Origin: Isoetes taiwanensis
Taxonomy: Eukaryota > Streptophyta > Lycopodiopsida > Isoetales > Isoetaceae
Assembly (NCBI GenBank): GCA_021234155.1
Contig: JAJEKV010000010.1
Span: 10,528,511-10,592,510, forward strand
Length of the DNA stretch: 64,000 nucleotides
Direction of reading: 5' to 3'
Shown here: one piece after another, positions 11,164 through 23,300 of the stretch
How the letters are laid out: every line of letters begins with the position of its first letter
Position numbering within the stretch: the stretch's first letter is position 1
The notes under the pieces: generated by a model
The model's database searches: none
Seen by the model: only the letters and a program-made list of their open reading frames with translations
What the model was told of the DNA's origin: nothing
Translations under genes and position numbers: made by a program

Positions 11164-11880
11164 TGTTAGATTTAAAAACAACTTCTTGATCCTAGCAAAG
11201 ATGTGACAACTAAATACTCTAATGCACAATCTAATGCACAACCAAACAATCTAATGCACAACCAAGTTTATGACATTCAAATTCTTTAGATCAAGGATCA
11301 CCCTTTGCAATGGAGCCACAATATGGTCAATTAATCCATTGCCTTCTTGATCCAAATGCCCCTTAAATCTACAAGGCTATTCCCACTAAGAAAATAACTT
11401 CCCCCTTTTGTTTATAAGGCAATCCCTATACAAAGTTATCTTCCCCTTAATTTTAAAGCCTTAAACCATTGTCATTATGCACTGTAGCATTTGACTGTAG
11501 CACAGGGAAAATATCAAACCAACGACCCTTGTTTGCATATCCCTGGAGCCGGATTCCTGTATACGGCAATCCCCCGAGCAATTCACCAATATTCTGTATC
11601 TTATATGTAGTTGATCCGGCGGTTTCGAGATGGATTAACTTTCTTTTCTTAGCAGAACATAGACGTCACAATATCCCACAGTCATATGCACTATTACTTC
11701 ACATTCGAATTCATTGTTTCGAAGATTCAAATTCATTAACCATTGCCAATATTAAATCATTGCCTTAACCATTAACACCCATTGCTTAACTATTAACAAA
11801 GGGCTAACCTTTCAACATTGGCAAATCGATGGCAGCTACCTAGGTAAATATGACATGACCAGCTCTTTGTTTTCTCAACA
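11164..11880 (-). repeat. 3' LTR of copia element
   Basis: It is 717 bases with TG...CA ends. It differs from the other LTR mainly by a block near 11225-11265, where AATCTAATGCACAACCAA is repeated in place of about 55 bases present in the 5' LTR. Confidence 0.93.
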
Positions 11881-11891
11881 CTTCCCCTTCA
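11881..11891 (-). promoter_or_regulatory. Polypurine tract of copia element
   Basis: On the minus strand the bases just before the 3' LTR read GAAGGGGAAG, the expected second-strand primer site. Confidence 0.8.
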
Positions 11892-12347
11892 TGTCATATC
11901 TGTACCTGTAAACATAATTTGTTGCCTAATCTCAGCAAATCTTTTCTCTGCCAATACTTTTGTCAAAATGTCTGCTAACTGCTTGTTTGTGTTCACATAA
12001 TTGACCTGTATCAACTTTTTACATACAGCATCTCTAATAAAGTGCATCTCCAATTCTATATGCTTTGATCTTTCATGCATTACAGGATTTCTCGTCATGG
12101 CTATACAACTCATGCTGTCACACAGCATTTCACTGGATTCTGGCTGTTCAACTCCAAGTTCTAAAATTAATCTTCTTTCCCAGATTAATTCTTTAGCACA
12201 TAATGTAGCTGAGGCATACTCAAACCTTTCTCTCAGAAAGATAAAGCTATGGATGACTGCTTTTTGCATTTCCATGCTATTGGGCCTCCTCCAAGCATCA
12301 TGAGATACCCTGATGTAGATTTCCTTACATCCAAGTCCCCTGCCCAA
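11889..12347 (-). pseudogene. Copia RNase H domain
   Basis: This is the C-terminal part of the polyprotein. It shows ASATLCAKELIWERRLILEL, the copia hallmark HERSKHIELEMHFIRDAV, and KQLADILTKVL near the end. It is out of frame with the reverse transcriptase upstream (frameshift near 12240), so this copy cannot make the full polyprotein. RNase H removes RNA from the RNA/DNA hybrid during reverse transcription. Confidence 0.9.
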
Positions 12348-13760
12348 TCAACATCACAATAAGCAGTTAATATTAAATTCTTTGAATTGTAAGACACTCC
12401 CATATCCATGGTACCCTTTAAATATCTCAAGACCTTTTTGGCAGCAATCCAATGATCTTTTCCCGGATCATTGTTATATCTACTGAGCATATTTACACTG
12501 TGAGCAATATCTGGCCTTGTGCAGTTAGCCACATATGCCAAGCAACCTATCAGAGATCTATAAGGGATTTTTTCCATAGCTTTTCTCTCCTCATCATTTT
12601 TAGGACACATGTCAAGAGAAAGCTTACAACCTGGTACAGCAGGGGTCTTGCTAATATTACAATCCTTCATTCTGAATTTTTCAAGCATACCTTTGATCTG
12701 CTCCTTTTGAGTTAATATGATTGTACTTGCATCTCTATTTCTTGACATCTCAATTCCTAAGAACTTGGTCAATTCTCCAAGATCTGACATTTCAAATCTG
12801 TTTTGTAGCAGCCTTTTGCAAATCAGCAAACATTTAGTACCCTTAGACACCATAATGTTGTCATCAACATATAAAGCAATAATGCACCAATCACCTTGAC
12901 ATTCAAACTTGTACAAATTTCCATCATTTGACATTTTGTAAAAACCCTGTTCAGTTAGGAAAGCATCCATGCATTTATACCATTCTCTGGGTGATTGCCT
13001 TAACCCATAAACCGCTCTTTTAATTTCCGGACATTATCTTCCCCTTGCTCATATCCGTGCTTGTTTCATATAAATCTCTTCGTCTAGTTTTGCATTTAAA
13101 TAAAGCAGTTTTGACATCCATGTGATGTACTTCCAAATTATGTGCATTTGCCAATGCCAATAACATTCTGATACTATTCATTTTAACCAAAGGAGAGAAA
13201 GTTTCATCAAAATCCTGACCCTTCTTTTGAGAAAAACCTTGAGCTACTAATCTAGCCTTATATCTGGGTGGTTTTCCATTATTACCAGATTTGATTCTAA
13301 AAATCCATTTGGTTCCTACTATGTTTCTCCCTTCTGGTTTTTTAACTGTTTCAAATGTGTCAGTTCTAATAAAAGAATCCATTTCCTCTTCCATAGCATT
13401 AAGCCACAACTTCTTATCTTTTGAGACTAGCACATCATCCAGTGTTTTAGGTACTTCAGGGCTTAAATGCATCAAAATCTCAAAGATACTGTTTACCTCA
13501 GATTCTTCTTCAGCTTGAATTCTTTTACTTTTCCCCACTTCATCACGACCATGTACATTAGTGTCAAACTTCAAATCCTGCAGCCTTTTGCACCTCTCAC
13601 ATTCTTTTTTTTTTCTTACTTGTGGTTGTTGAACTATGGGCACGGATTCTTCAAATTGTTCTCGCCCTATTGTCTCTTCTTCATTTGCTCTTGATGAGTC
13701 TTCTACCTTTTCCGAATTCTCGATCAAGGCGTCGCTTTCAAGATCATCATTATCTCGCAT
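12233..13760 (-). pseudogene. Copia reverse transcriptase domain
   Basis: The N-terminal part (13760-13020) has NAMEEEMDSF and GTKWIFRIK, then the palm segment YKARLVAQGFSQKKGQDF. After a frameshift near 13040-13080 the second part (12970-12233) has the catalytic YVDDNIMVS and ends in the TSGYLMMLGGGPIAWK block that leads into RNase H. The Y-V-D-D motif is intact. The frame is also shifted from integrase near 13755. These breaks are mutations, since plant copia polyproteins are normally one frame. Confidence 0.93.
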
Positions 13761-15024
13761 TCAACTCAACAATTTTATTAGTAGTTGCAGAATTAGTATT
13801 ATAGTCAGCCAGCTTGATCTCTTCAGACAATCTCATAGGCTTGGTTAATACCCTATAAACTTGTCCTTCATCAAATGAGACATCCCGACTGATAATTATT
13901 CTCCTTGCTTTAGGATCATACAACCTATAAGCTTTTGACTGATTATCATATCCCACAAGATAGGTAATTAGAGCCCTATCATCCAATTTTTTCCTGTTTT
14001 CCTTTGGTATATGAACAAATGCCAAACATCCATATATTCTTAAATTATCATAGTTTGGTTTCTTTCCTGACCATAGCATATCAGGGATGCCACCTTGTAT
14101 GCTAGTGGATGGCAATATATTTTGAATGCTCACAGCAGTTTGGACTGCTTCTTCCCACAAAAAATTTGGTAAACCTGCTGATTTCAACATGCTTCTAACA
14201 GCATTCAAGATTGTTCTATTCTTCCTCTCAGCCACACCATTTTGCTGAGGAGAATGACTACAAGTAAGTTGCCTTTTAATGCCTTTATTTTTGCAGAATC
14301 TTTTGAACTCATTAGACAAGAATTCACCACCCCTGTCAGACCTTAGGCATTTAATTCTTCTTCCAGTTTCGGCCTCCATCTCATTGACAAATTGTTTGAA
14401 CTTTTCTAATGCTGCATCTTTTGTTTTAATGCAATAGACTTTAGTCTTTCTACTAAAGTCATCTATCAAGGTCATAAAGTACCTTTTCCCACTCAAGCTA
14501 ACCACATTGAGTGGTCCACATAAATCCGTGTGTATTAAGTCTAATATGCCTTTAGCTCTTCCTCTTGTTTTCTTAAAAGGCAGTCTGTTATGTTTTCCAA
14601 GCATACACCCTGTGCATATCTGCTGTTCAGGCTGGTTTGTATTTGCATTAATAAATCCCTTTTTGTTCAACATCTCTATTGTATTGAAATTAACATGACA
14701 TAATCTTTCATGCCAGATTCTTAGTGTTGGATCAGTCATCAAGTTAACACTAGAAACTACATGTTGTTTGCTCAACCCATATAGATTTCCAACTCTTTTC
14801 CCTATAAACATTTTTTTATTTCCAAGAAATATATTACAATAGAGTTTTTCAAACACCACCTTGTAACCAAGATCCACCAACTGACAGATTGATATAAGAT
14901 TTCTTATTAGCCCAGGTATGCACAACACATTTTTTAACTTCACAGCTTTTCCTTCTAAGTCAAACAACTCTAGAACACCAGTACTTCTAATTTCTCTTAA
15001 GTCTCCATTTCCAAACTCAGACAT
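13750..15024 (-). pseudogene. Copia integrase domain
   Basis: It shows the zinc-binding HHCC region (WHERLCHVNFNT ... CTGCMLGKHNRLPF) and the catalytic D-D-E core: HTDLCGP, LIDDFSRKTKVY and LRSDRGGEFLSNEF, followed by HSPQQNGVAERKNRTI. The order and spacing fit the family. It is in the same frame as gag and protease, from which a single stop at 15052 separates it. Integrase inserts the cDNA into the genome and leaves the 5-bp duplication seen here. Confidence 0.93.
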
Positions 15025-15051
15025 GCCCTCCTTTTTAGCTCCCGACAGCTC

Positions 15052-16167
15052 TTAAAATTCTTGAAGTTCCCACACGGATCTTTCAGCTCCTGAATCTAAG
15101 ATAAGTGAATCAGTATCCATTTTTCCTATTATCTTAGAACAAGCTTTTGACAAATTTACCTCAATGTCTTCATCTTGCTCATCTTCCTCTCGATTAGCTT
15201 CTCGTGCAATATTAAGACTAGGTTTAGTCTTGTAACTTCCCCCTTTAAATTTTTTACCTTTTCCTCGTTTAGGACTTGAGCAGTGTATTGCTATGTGACC
15301 CTTACCTTCACAATTGTAGCAAACAACCTCCTTGCCTAGCTTAGGGCAATTTATCTTGAGATGACCAAAGCTATCACAATTGTAACAAGGACCAACCTGT
15401 TTTTTTTCATAAGCTTTCTTTCCTTTTTTCTGTTTAACAAACATAACTTCAGAGTCATCCTCATCATCAGCCTTGGTCTGCTCAAATTCAGTTCTGATCA
15501 TCCTAATAGCATGTTCCTTTGACTTAGCCACATTTCTTAACAAGGTTGCTAGTTGAGTGTTATGAGAGACTGCTCTAGAGATGGCCAACAACTGATAATC
15601 CTCATTTAAAATAACTCCAGCTCCTTCTAAATCAGCAATGATTGACTCAAATTTCTCTAGAAATTCAGCAATATTATCTTTCTCATATAATTTTAATCTC
15701 CTTAGTTGTTTTTCCAGCACATCTATTTGCGAAGATGTCTTTTGTTCATAATTATCTAACATGAATTTCCACATTTCAGCAGGGGACTTACCTCTGAGTT
15801 TCAGCTTTATGACAGTCCCCACCTTTTGACATATAATTGATTGAGCTTCCATGATTCTTGCTTTCTCATCCATACTAACACTCGAAGCTTGTCCCGGCAC
15901 TGTGGCCGGTAATAGGTTCGAGGTGCAAAGAAGGGTATCACTACTTGCGGCTCCACCACCTACAAATGTAAGCGAGAAGATGGATCGCTACTTGATCCTC
16001 GCTCCTCCGGATTGGTGCTTGTCTTCGACCACATTAGGATCTATCAAGTACCATAACTTCTCAAATTCTAGTACCTCTTTAATGCCTTGTTTCCAAACCT
16101 GAAACCCTGTTTCTCCTTTGAACACCTCTATAGAATTTAACAAATTGGCTCCAAACCGAGTAGACAT
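15052..16167 (-). pseudogene. Copia gag and protease
   Basis: The likely start is the ATG at 16167, just inside the primer site, reading MSTRFGANLL. A stop at 15990-15988 breaks the N-terminal part and the frame then continues. It holds the gag region with SPAEMWKFMLDNYEQ, a basic stretch, and two CCHC zinc knuckles (CYNCDSFGHLKINC and CYNCEGKGHIAIHC). The protease active site LILDSGAERSV follows shortly before the stop at 15052. Gag packages the element RNA; the aspartic protease cleaves the polyprotein. Confidence 0.9.
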
Positions 16168-16188
16168 CTTGCTTTCCTGGATTTAGAG

Positions 16189-16200
16189 GCTCTGATACCA
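16189..16200 (-). promoter_or_regulatory. Primer binding site, initiator tRNA-Met
   Basis: On the minus strand the bases one position inside the 5' LTR read TGGTATCAGAGC, the usual plant copia primer site complementary to the 3' end of initiator methionine tRNA. Confidence 0.93.
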
Positions 16201-16201
16201 A

Positions 16202-16933
16202 TGTTAGATTTAAAAACAACTTCTTGATCCTAGCAAAGATGTCACAACCAAATACTCTAATGCACAATCTTCTTCAATACTGCAAATAATTATTCAAGAG
16301 GCTAATGAATATACAACAAGTTTATGACATTCAAATTCTTTAGATCAAGGATCACCCTTTGCAATGGAGCCACAATATGGTCAACTAATCCATTGCCTTC
16401 TTGATCCAAATGCCCCTTAAATCTACAAGGCTATTCCCACTAAGAAAATAACTTCCCCCTTTTGTTTATAAGGCAATCCCTATACAAAGTTATCTTCCCC
16501 TTAATTTTAAAGCCTTAAACCATTGTCATTATGCACTGTAGCATTTGACTGTAGCACAGGGAAAATATCAAACCAACGACCCTTGTTTGCATATCCCTGG
16601 AGCCGGATTCCTGTATACGGCAATCCCCCGAGCAATTCACCAATATTCTGTAGCTTATATGTAGTTGATCCGGCAGTTTCGAGATGGATTAACTTTCTTT
16701 TCTTAGCAGAACATAGACGTCACAATATCCCACAGTCATATGCACTATTACTTCACATTCGAATTCATTGTTCGAAGATTCAAATTCATTAACCATTGCC
16801 AATATTAAATCATTGCCTTAACCATTAACACCCATTGCTTAACTATTAACAAAGGGCTAACCTTTCAACATTGGCAAATCGATGGCAGCTACCTAGGTAA
16901 ATATGACATGACCAGCTCTTTGTTTTCTCAACA
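16202..16933 (-). repeat. 5' LTR of copia element
   Basis: It is 732 bases with TG...CA ends. It would carry the promoter for the minus-strand transcript. Apart from one replaced block near 16270-16320 it matches the 3' LTR almost base for base. Confidence 0.93.
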
Positions 16934-16938
16934 CGCTC

Positions 16939-18159
16939 TTCGTCATCATCAGTCGAAGGTACAGCTATAAGCATCCCCTTAGTCAAATCCGCAAGTTTTT
17001 CTGGAGTTTGGCCTTGGTTCTTTTTCAAGGCACGTCTACTTCCGAGGTACATTACACGATCAGGTTCCTTGTTGACTTCATTACTGCAGAACACGGAACC
17101 CTTTGCAATTCCTTGGTCTGCCTCAACAAGGGGATAAACTTGAGTATCAGGCCAACAAAAAGCAACTTCTAGGGAGATGCTGTTGAGGGATTTAGTTACA
17201 ACCTGCATTATTGAAAAGAAATTCTCCCACCAGCCTTTGTCCTCCTCACTGAAGTACTTAAAACCTGACCTTATACTTTTCTCCATGCTGGTCAGTGAGA
17301 CGAAGGGATTTTTGTCCTTGTTCTTTTCTATGTAGTCTACGGCACTTTTCAGTGGCTGCTGAATAGCCCTTCTCATTACCTTAGTTTCAGGAACATATTT
17401 TAAATATTGTAGGCCTGCCTCAGGCTGCCAAGTTTGGGAGGTGACAAAGTACTTCCCTTGAAGTTGTGCTTTACCGTCCTTGAGAAAAATTTTTACATGA
17501 TGTTGAAATGTCAAATTATTCAACTTATGGATAGCAGGACTGTATCACCATGACGCTGGAAAACAAACTCACGAAAATCAAAAGTCTCGCTAAGCACTTC
17601 GACAACTGGAGTCAGATTGTAAGCTTGCTCAATCACACTGCACAAGGAGTGTAGACAAAATGCTTTTTTCCTTCGCGAACCGCCGCGGAAAAATCTGGCG
17701 AACGCTTGGTCTATCTCGATCATGGGTGTGGCCCACAAGTAAGAAACCAACCTTGACCTTTTCGAAGATACCCAAATCGACCAGCATTGCGCAATAAGCA
17801 AATAAAACTTGGTTTTATTTTCTCTAGTAGTATTGTCTAACTGTAAATACAACACTTTGAGGCAACTTCTCCTTTGCCAAAGAAAAATCTTATTTAGTAT
17901 TGTCACAAAGAGGTTAGGATCGGCTGTGTATATTTGGATAGGTCAAAAATACTCGCGACCGTACAACACCATGAAAGATCATCGCCCCAACCAAATGAAG
18001 CCTCAAAAAATCGGATTCATCTAAATCCTTTGGAACATTTACAAAATGGGGAAGTGAGGTCTTCTTTTGGTCCATGCCGCCTACCACCACAGGATATATA
18101 TTCGAAAGTGGCCTCTCCAAAGATTTCTTTCTATGTTTTGCTAGCTTCTTTCTCTCCAA
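16939..18159 (-). pseudogene. Catalytic-core exons, transposase-like gene, element 1
   Basis: Three frames on the minus strand make up the middle of the gene. The first (18159-17914) has PVVVGGMDQKKTSLPHF. The second (17906-17520) has LYLQLDNTTRENKTKF and then, across a one-base frameshift near 17735, VGHTHD and EIDQAFARFF. The third (17523-16939) has TSQTWQPEAGLQYLKYV and leads to the copia insertion point. The three acidic motifs (MDQ, LQLDN, VGHTHDxID) appear in the same order as in element 2 and are what one would expect of an RNase-H-fold DDE-type transposase. That catalytic role is an inference; I recall the family only as a transposon-associated domain of the DUF7869 type. Confidence 0.68.
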
Positions 18160-18229
18160 GGCTTGAGCCTCTCTCGTGAACTTGCAACTCTTGAGTTATC
18201 CGATGTGCAATTAAGGACATTAGTCAAGA

Positions 18230-18480
18230 CCTTGAAGCAATAGTAAGGCTCCACGTAATCGCAGCTAAGCTTTTGTAGCCGTGCTATGCGCGCATAGGCA
18301 AAGCTTGTCAGTACATTGAAGCAACAAAGAAGGCTCCACAGAACTGTAGCTAAGCTTTTGTAGCCGTGTTATGCGCGCATAGGCAAAGCTTGTCAATTAC
18401 CTTTGAAGCAACAAGTAAGGCTCCACGAATCCCAAAAGCTTTTGTAGACGTGCTATCGCCGCATAGGCGGAGCTACCGGG
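18230..18480. repeat. 86-bp tandem repeat carrying the palindrome
   Basis: About three copies of an 86-bp unit contain AAGGCTCCAC, AGCTTTTGTAGCCGTG and the element 1 palindrome CTATGCGCGCATAG. The third copy is diverged. It lies in what should be an intron of the minus-strand gene, between the exons at 18159 and 18640, and makes false coding extensions there. Confidence 0.8.
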
Positions 18481-18639
18481 GAAGGGGCGGCTACAAGATT
18501 GAAGAGACCCAACATGCGAAAGTACTACAAGATTAAAAAGACCTGCTATGCGCACATAGACAAACTCAAGACTAAATAGCCGTGCTATGGTCGCATAAGA
18601 CAATGTCTCTAGTCGTGCTAATGAGAAGGGATTAGATGA

Positions 18640-19950
18640 AAGGGATGTACTTTTTTCTAGAATATCCTTTGCCATTGATCGTTTTTCCTTTAATATGGAG
18701 CAGCTAGTACACACCGAAAATCTGTGCCTCTTCGGAATCCTAACAAGATTAAATTCTTGCTTCCACAACCTCAAGAAGTAGGAATAGGATATGAACTTCT
18801 GACTTGAACTCTGGAAAAGATCCTTGTACATGCTGTAGACTTCCTTCTTAGTAATACTGTCTGTCAGATGATATACAGGACTGTTTGGAAGTCGCTCACA
18901 GTTAGAGTCAAAGAAACCTACTAGCCAAGCTTTTGCTTCTAGGCAGTACATACCGACAACTTTCTTTGGGTGTGAATAGTCATCAATGCACGGATTCCTG
19001 TCTAACCTCTTTTGCACTCTTGACATGCTACGACTTCCAATGGCATGTATTCTTTTAAAAGCAAGTTGGCACACTGTGTTGCTCGAAACATAGTATGAAA
19101 AATTGTCTCCAACTTCAGGCCTTACACTGTATGCCAAGTACAACTCTTGATCACCTTTCGACATTGACAAAAATCGTTGTCTTATGTTCCTTAAAGGTGA
19201 AAATGTAAAGGCCTGTAAGCATTTTTTTACAATTTCGGGCCTCCTCGGCTTTCTCATGTAAGACAAATTTCCCATCAATCGCTCAAGATAACAGTTCTAA
19301 AAGCTTTTACTTGTGGGATCCCTCTTAAATCTTTTCGCGACTTTGTCAGACGGGTTTTTCAACGCAGGACTTTTATTCGAAAAATTATGTCGTGGTAGGT
19401 CTTTTCGAGTGTGCGAATCGCACGCCTTTCAAACACGGGGTCATCAGCCTTGTCGCCCTCAACGGAAGTGCCGTGTCCGTCGACCAAATAATGTTCTCGA
19501 CTTTCTCTTGAAACTTGAAGGTCTTCCTCGAAGCCCTTTACGTTAAAGAAGGGCCAAGAAAGACGCAAAGACACATCTCTGCCGAAATCTACAATATATT
19601 GCAACGATTCGTGTAGTTCCTGGAGAGGTGAAGGAGTATCAAAAATAGAGTGAGTACGTTGAGTAGGGGAAGAGGAGAAGATACTTCGAGTGATTGTGGC
19701 GGGGAGGGTGTTTTAAAATGGACCTAATGTCAGAAACGTGTTTTGGAGATGGAGTTTGAAAAGAGGTAGACACACGCAGTAGGTGTAAAGGGGAGGGAGA
19801 CGGTGTAGAGGAGGTAGCATCCGGGAGAAGCGTATCGAAGTGTTCTTCATCGTCACCTACTGGTGTGGGTGTGTTGTAACGACCACGAGTCAATATTGCC
19901 ACATTAACAGGAGGACTTGAAGTAAAAACGTCTTTGTCGTCGCTCTCCAT
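18640..19950 (-). pseudogene. N-terminal exons, transposase-like gene, element 1
   Basis: The likely start is the ATG at 19950 (MESDDKDVFTSSPPVNV), followed by a Ser/Pro/Thr-rich segment. A frame change near 19665 leads to SPLQELHESLQYIVDFGRDV (19650-19359). A third block, 19278 down to about 18640, has IRQRFLSMSKGDQELYLAYS and VGFFDSNCERLPNSP. It ends in a cysteine pair, FSVCTSCSILKEKRS. That cysteine pair matches CNVCIELRDAL in element 2. Whether the frame changes are introns or mutations I cannot tell. The N-terminal region may bind DNA, but I see no motif that proves this. Confidence 0.6.
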
Positions 19951-20384
19951 TGCTGCACAAGGAAGAGTGACTTGTTTCAGCCATTAAACCCTCTCCCTTC
20001 AAACCTGCAAGTCTACATGCCCATGCGCGCATAGAAAAGCAGTTACAAACGTAATATACACTAGTTGCCCATGCGTGCATAGATAGGGAAAAAATATGTC
20101 TATGTGCGCATACTTCAATACGAAAAGTAGATGCCACACAACCAAGAAACATTACAAAATATTAGACATCAGCTCCACAAGCCAATGCCTGCAACCAAAA
20201 CTAGATGTGTATGCAAGAATTCATAGACGAAAAGCAAAGTACGTAACACAATATAAATACGAAAACATATGGAGGCATTTGCACATACAGACGATACTCC
20301 AAGGCGCTCGACCTCCGCCTAGAAATTTGCTCTTCCGTTTCGAACTGTAGCATCTCCATAGAGTTCTGCATAGCGTCGCCAAAC
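19951..20384. promoter_or_regulatory. Shared divergent upstream region, element 1
   Basis: This 434-bp gap separates the starts of the two divergent genes and holds three palindromes (20021, 20069, 20100). It is the natural place for a bidirectional promoter. The palindromes would let a protein made by the element act on both genes. No convincing TATA box was assigned. Confidence 0.5.
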
Positions 20385-23300
20385 ATGACAGGTGGAAGGT
20401 ACGTAAACATCTCAGCCAGTAGCAGTTTACAATACTTGTTAGAAATTTTATACCAAATGTAGCCCGTTTAGGGACTTTTGGTTAGAGTCGAAGATAGTTG
20501 ATTTTTAGCTTTTTGGACATCTTGTTTGCCGAATTTCTTCTTGGGCATTAGCATTTAGTGTTTTTTTCTTTCATAGTCTATGCGCGCATAGGCATTCTGT
20601 CTTTTTTCTTATTATTGTTTTTGCGCGCAGGCACCAACATTTTTAGCAACCCTTGTCTATGCGTGCATAGGCATTTACCTTTTATCCTGCCATTGTCTAT
20701 GCGCGCATAGGCACAATGTTTTTCACTTGCGGTTGTCTATGCGCGCATAGGCCTTTCCAATGTTAGATCTGCTTGTGCATTTTCTAGCAGTCTTTTAATA
20801 TGTTTTTTCTGTCTTGTAGAACCAAGAAAAATCCTGAAGCAGGCTCCTCCCACAAGGCTGCCAAGAAGAGGAAGCCGACAAAGGATAAGAATCAACCGAA
20901 GGATGATGCACCTACACCTTTCATGATCACTGAGGACGGTTCCTATTTCTGTAAGGACCAGCAGTGGCTACTTGTAAGAGGAACTGGTGAGCCTGTGACG
21001 GCCCATTTTTTGTATCTGTACATTTGTGACAGTTTTGGTAAAGAATCCAAAGAGTTGGACAGCTTCAAGAGATGTGGCAGATTAATAGATACCGAGCTCT
21101 TCAGTATGATTCATATTAACTGCACCACAACGACTAAGGGGGCTCAACATGTTTACTCGCTGGACCCCCATTTCTTTAAGCTCAGTCTGTCGTCTCCCGA
21201 GGACATGCAGGGTTACATCCAGGCCAGAATGAAAGTAAAAATTGTAAGTATTGTCTATGCGCGCATAGCTTAAGAAACTTTAATGTTCTTCTTGCGCTAA
21301 TGGAATGTTTCTTTGCAGGATCTTGTCACCATTTTGAAGGACCTGCTATTGTGCAAAGATCCTATTTTGACTTCTAGTGCCTCTGTTCCTAAATTATTGA
21401 AAGATGCAATGCCCTCTGCACCAAAACTTACCCTTTCCAAAGCAACAGGGAGCGCTAATTTGCAAGTGGTCGAGTATGAGGAAGAGGAGGAAGAAGTAGA
21501 GGAAATCAAAGAGGAGGATGTAGAGGAGGAAGAGGAGGAGCCACCTAAAAAAAAAGGTAAAAAAAATTATTACAAGGCTGGCCTGGTTACAACCACCGAG
21601 CCTCCGCTCTCAAAAGCTGCCAGGAAGGCCCTTAAGCAAGCTTTGCCGTCAGGACCGGGCATGAAGATAGCAAGCAAGGAGAAGGACATGGCATCTAAGA
21701 AGCTCGAGGAAATTGAGCTGAGATGTCGTGTACCCGGCATCATGCATCTCTCTGTAGACTGTGTGAAGCTTGCACCTAAGGACGAGCAAGGTGTAAGACA
21801 ATTGCAGGTCCGTAAAATTTACAGTGGCCACTTAACTGCACTGAAAGAAAGAATAAGAGACAGGCCGAATGCAGCAACAGCTCCTCATATTTGTATAGTT
21901 GATCCTGCCAGTGCAATGATAAGGAGCTGTTCGTTAAGGAAGAGGACGAGAACTACAGATACTATGTTTTAGGGGGCACCTACAGTTTCAAGGCAAGAAG
22001 ACAACTATACAAGGATGAAGGAAACAAAGGAGCACTACTTCTCACAAATCTTTGCCTTTGTTTACGTGGGTGTCACTGACTCAGAGGCAAAGCTGCTTGC
22101 AATGAGCCACAACGTGGACAATGAATATCGGATGAGTATGAGCTTCACAGATAAAATTAAATTCATGCACAAGGAATATGAACTCTTCCGTTCAGAGCAC
22201 CAAGGTGAGAAAGATATTAAGGATGACCAGGCTCTGTATCTGGCCTTAAAAGAACAGTGTGCTACTGAGTGCTGCCTAACTTACTCCACCTCAGATGCCA
22301 GAGCATCTCTTGTAAAATATGATAATTATTTTCAGTTAGCTTTCCGGCATGGACGTGTAAGTATTTTCTCTCGACCTTCGCCTTTGGCTATGCCCGCATG
22401 GCTCTTAAATATTTTTTTAACATGCTTGTTGTTTTCTATGTTAGGTCTGGGAGCTACAAGAAAAAAATTTTGACATGTTTTCTGAGGGCACTTTAAAAAC
22501 TAAAGGCAAGTCAACGGATTCCAAGAGGAAAAAAAATGATCCCGCAAAGCAAAAGGATATGGGCATAATGGCCTGGCGTGAAATGCAAGGCCTAAAAAAT
22601 GTTGACAAAGTTTGTGAGGTCCTGCAAAAGGTTGTTGATAAACAGTTCACACTGGAAGAGATGCAGAGAGAATTTAAACAGTAAGCCTACATTACACACT
22701 CACGTTTTTTCCAATGTTTGTTATTAACCTCTTGGAACGTTTGCAGCCAAAAAGATTGTGCACTCTGTCAGCAACAGTTAATGGTTCACCTCAACTGTGA
22801 CAACTGGGAGAAGGTGCGGGAATTATACCCCATGTGGTCCTCAGACGAAAAAATAAATCAATATGCCACCAACTTTACCAACTGGGTATCTCCTCCTTGC
22901 TGCTTGAGTTAAGGTATTCGTTTTTGTACCTGTGCTATGCGCGCATAGCATGTGATTGAGGGACCTTGTGGTAGTGCTATATGCGCATAGCACTACCACA
23001 GGTCCCTCACTCCCATGCTATGCGTGCATAGCGCAGGAGTGAGGGAGCTGTCGTTTTGTTTCTTACAAATTTTTTCGGCTTTCAGAAAAAGAAAGACCCC
23101 ATGCCACCTGGATTTTTGAACATGGTTCGGCTAGCTAAGGAGGAGCGGTCAAAGCTGAAAAAGTCTCAAGAAGCTGAACAGAGTTTGGTGCCTTCCGAGT
23201 TTGAAAGATTTGATATGTTTGGCCAGAATTGTCTTTATCAGGTGTATCGTGGGAATTGTGTCAAACTTGACCACACTTTGAGACCTGGCAACTATTCCTT

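Larger units (their letters stand above)
11164..16933 (-). mobile_element. Ty1/copia LTR retrotransposon, nested
   Basis: A complete but mutated copia element on the minus strand, 5.77 kb. LTRs begin TGTTAG and end CTCAACA, at 11164-11880 and 16202-16933. The 5-bp target duplication CGCTC is present on both sides (11159-11163 and 16934-16938), which proves insertion into the transposase-like gene. The domain order on the minus strand is gag, protease, integrase, reverse transcriptase, RNase H, as is standard for copia. An in-frame stop in gag, another after protease and several frameshifts make it non-autonomous. The LTRs differ by only a few substitutions plus one replaced block, which points to a fairly recent insertion. 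Confidence 0.95.
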
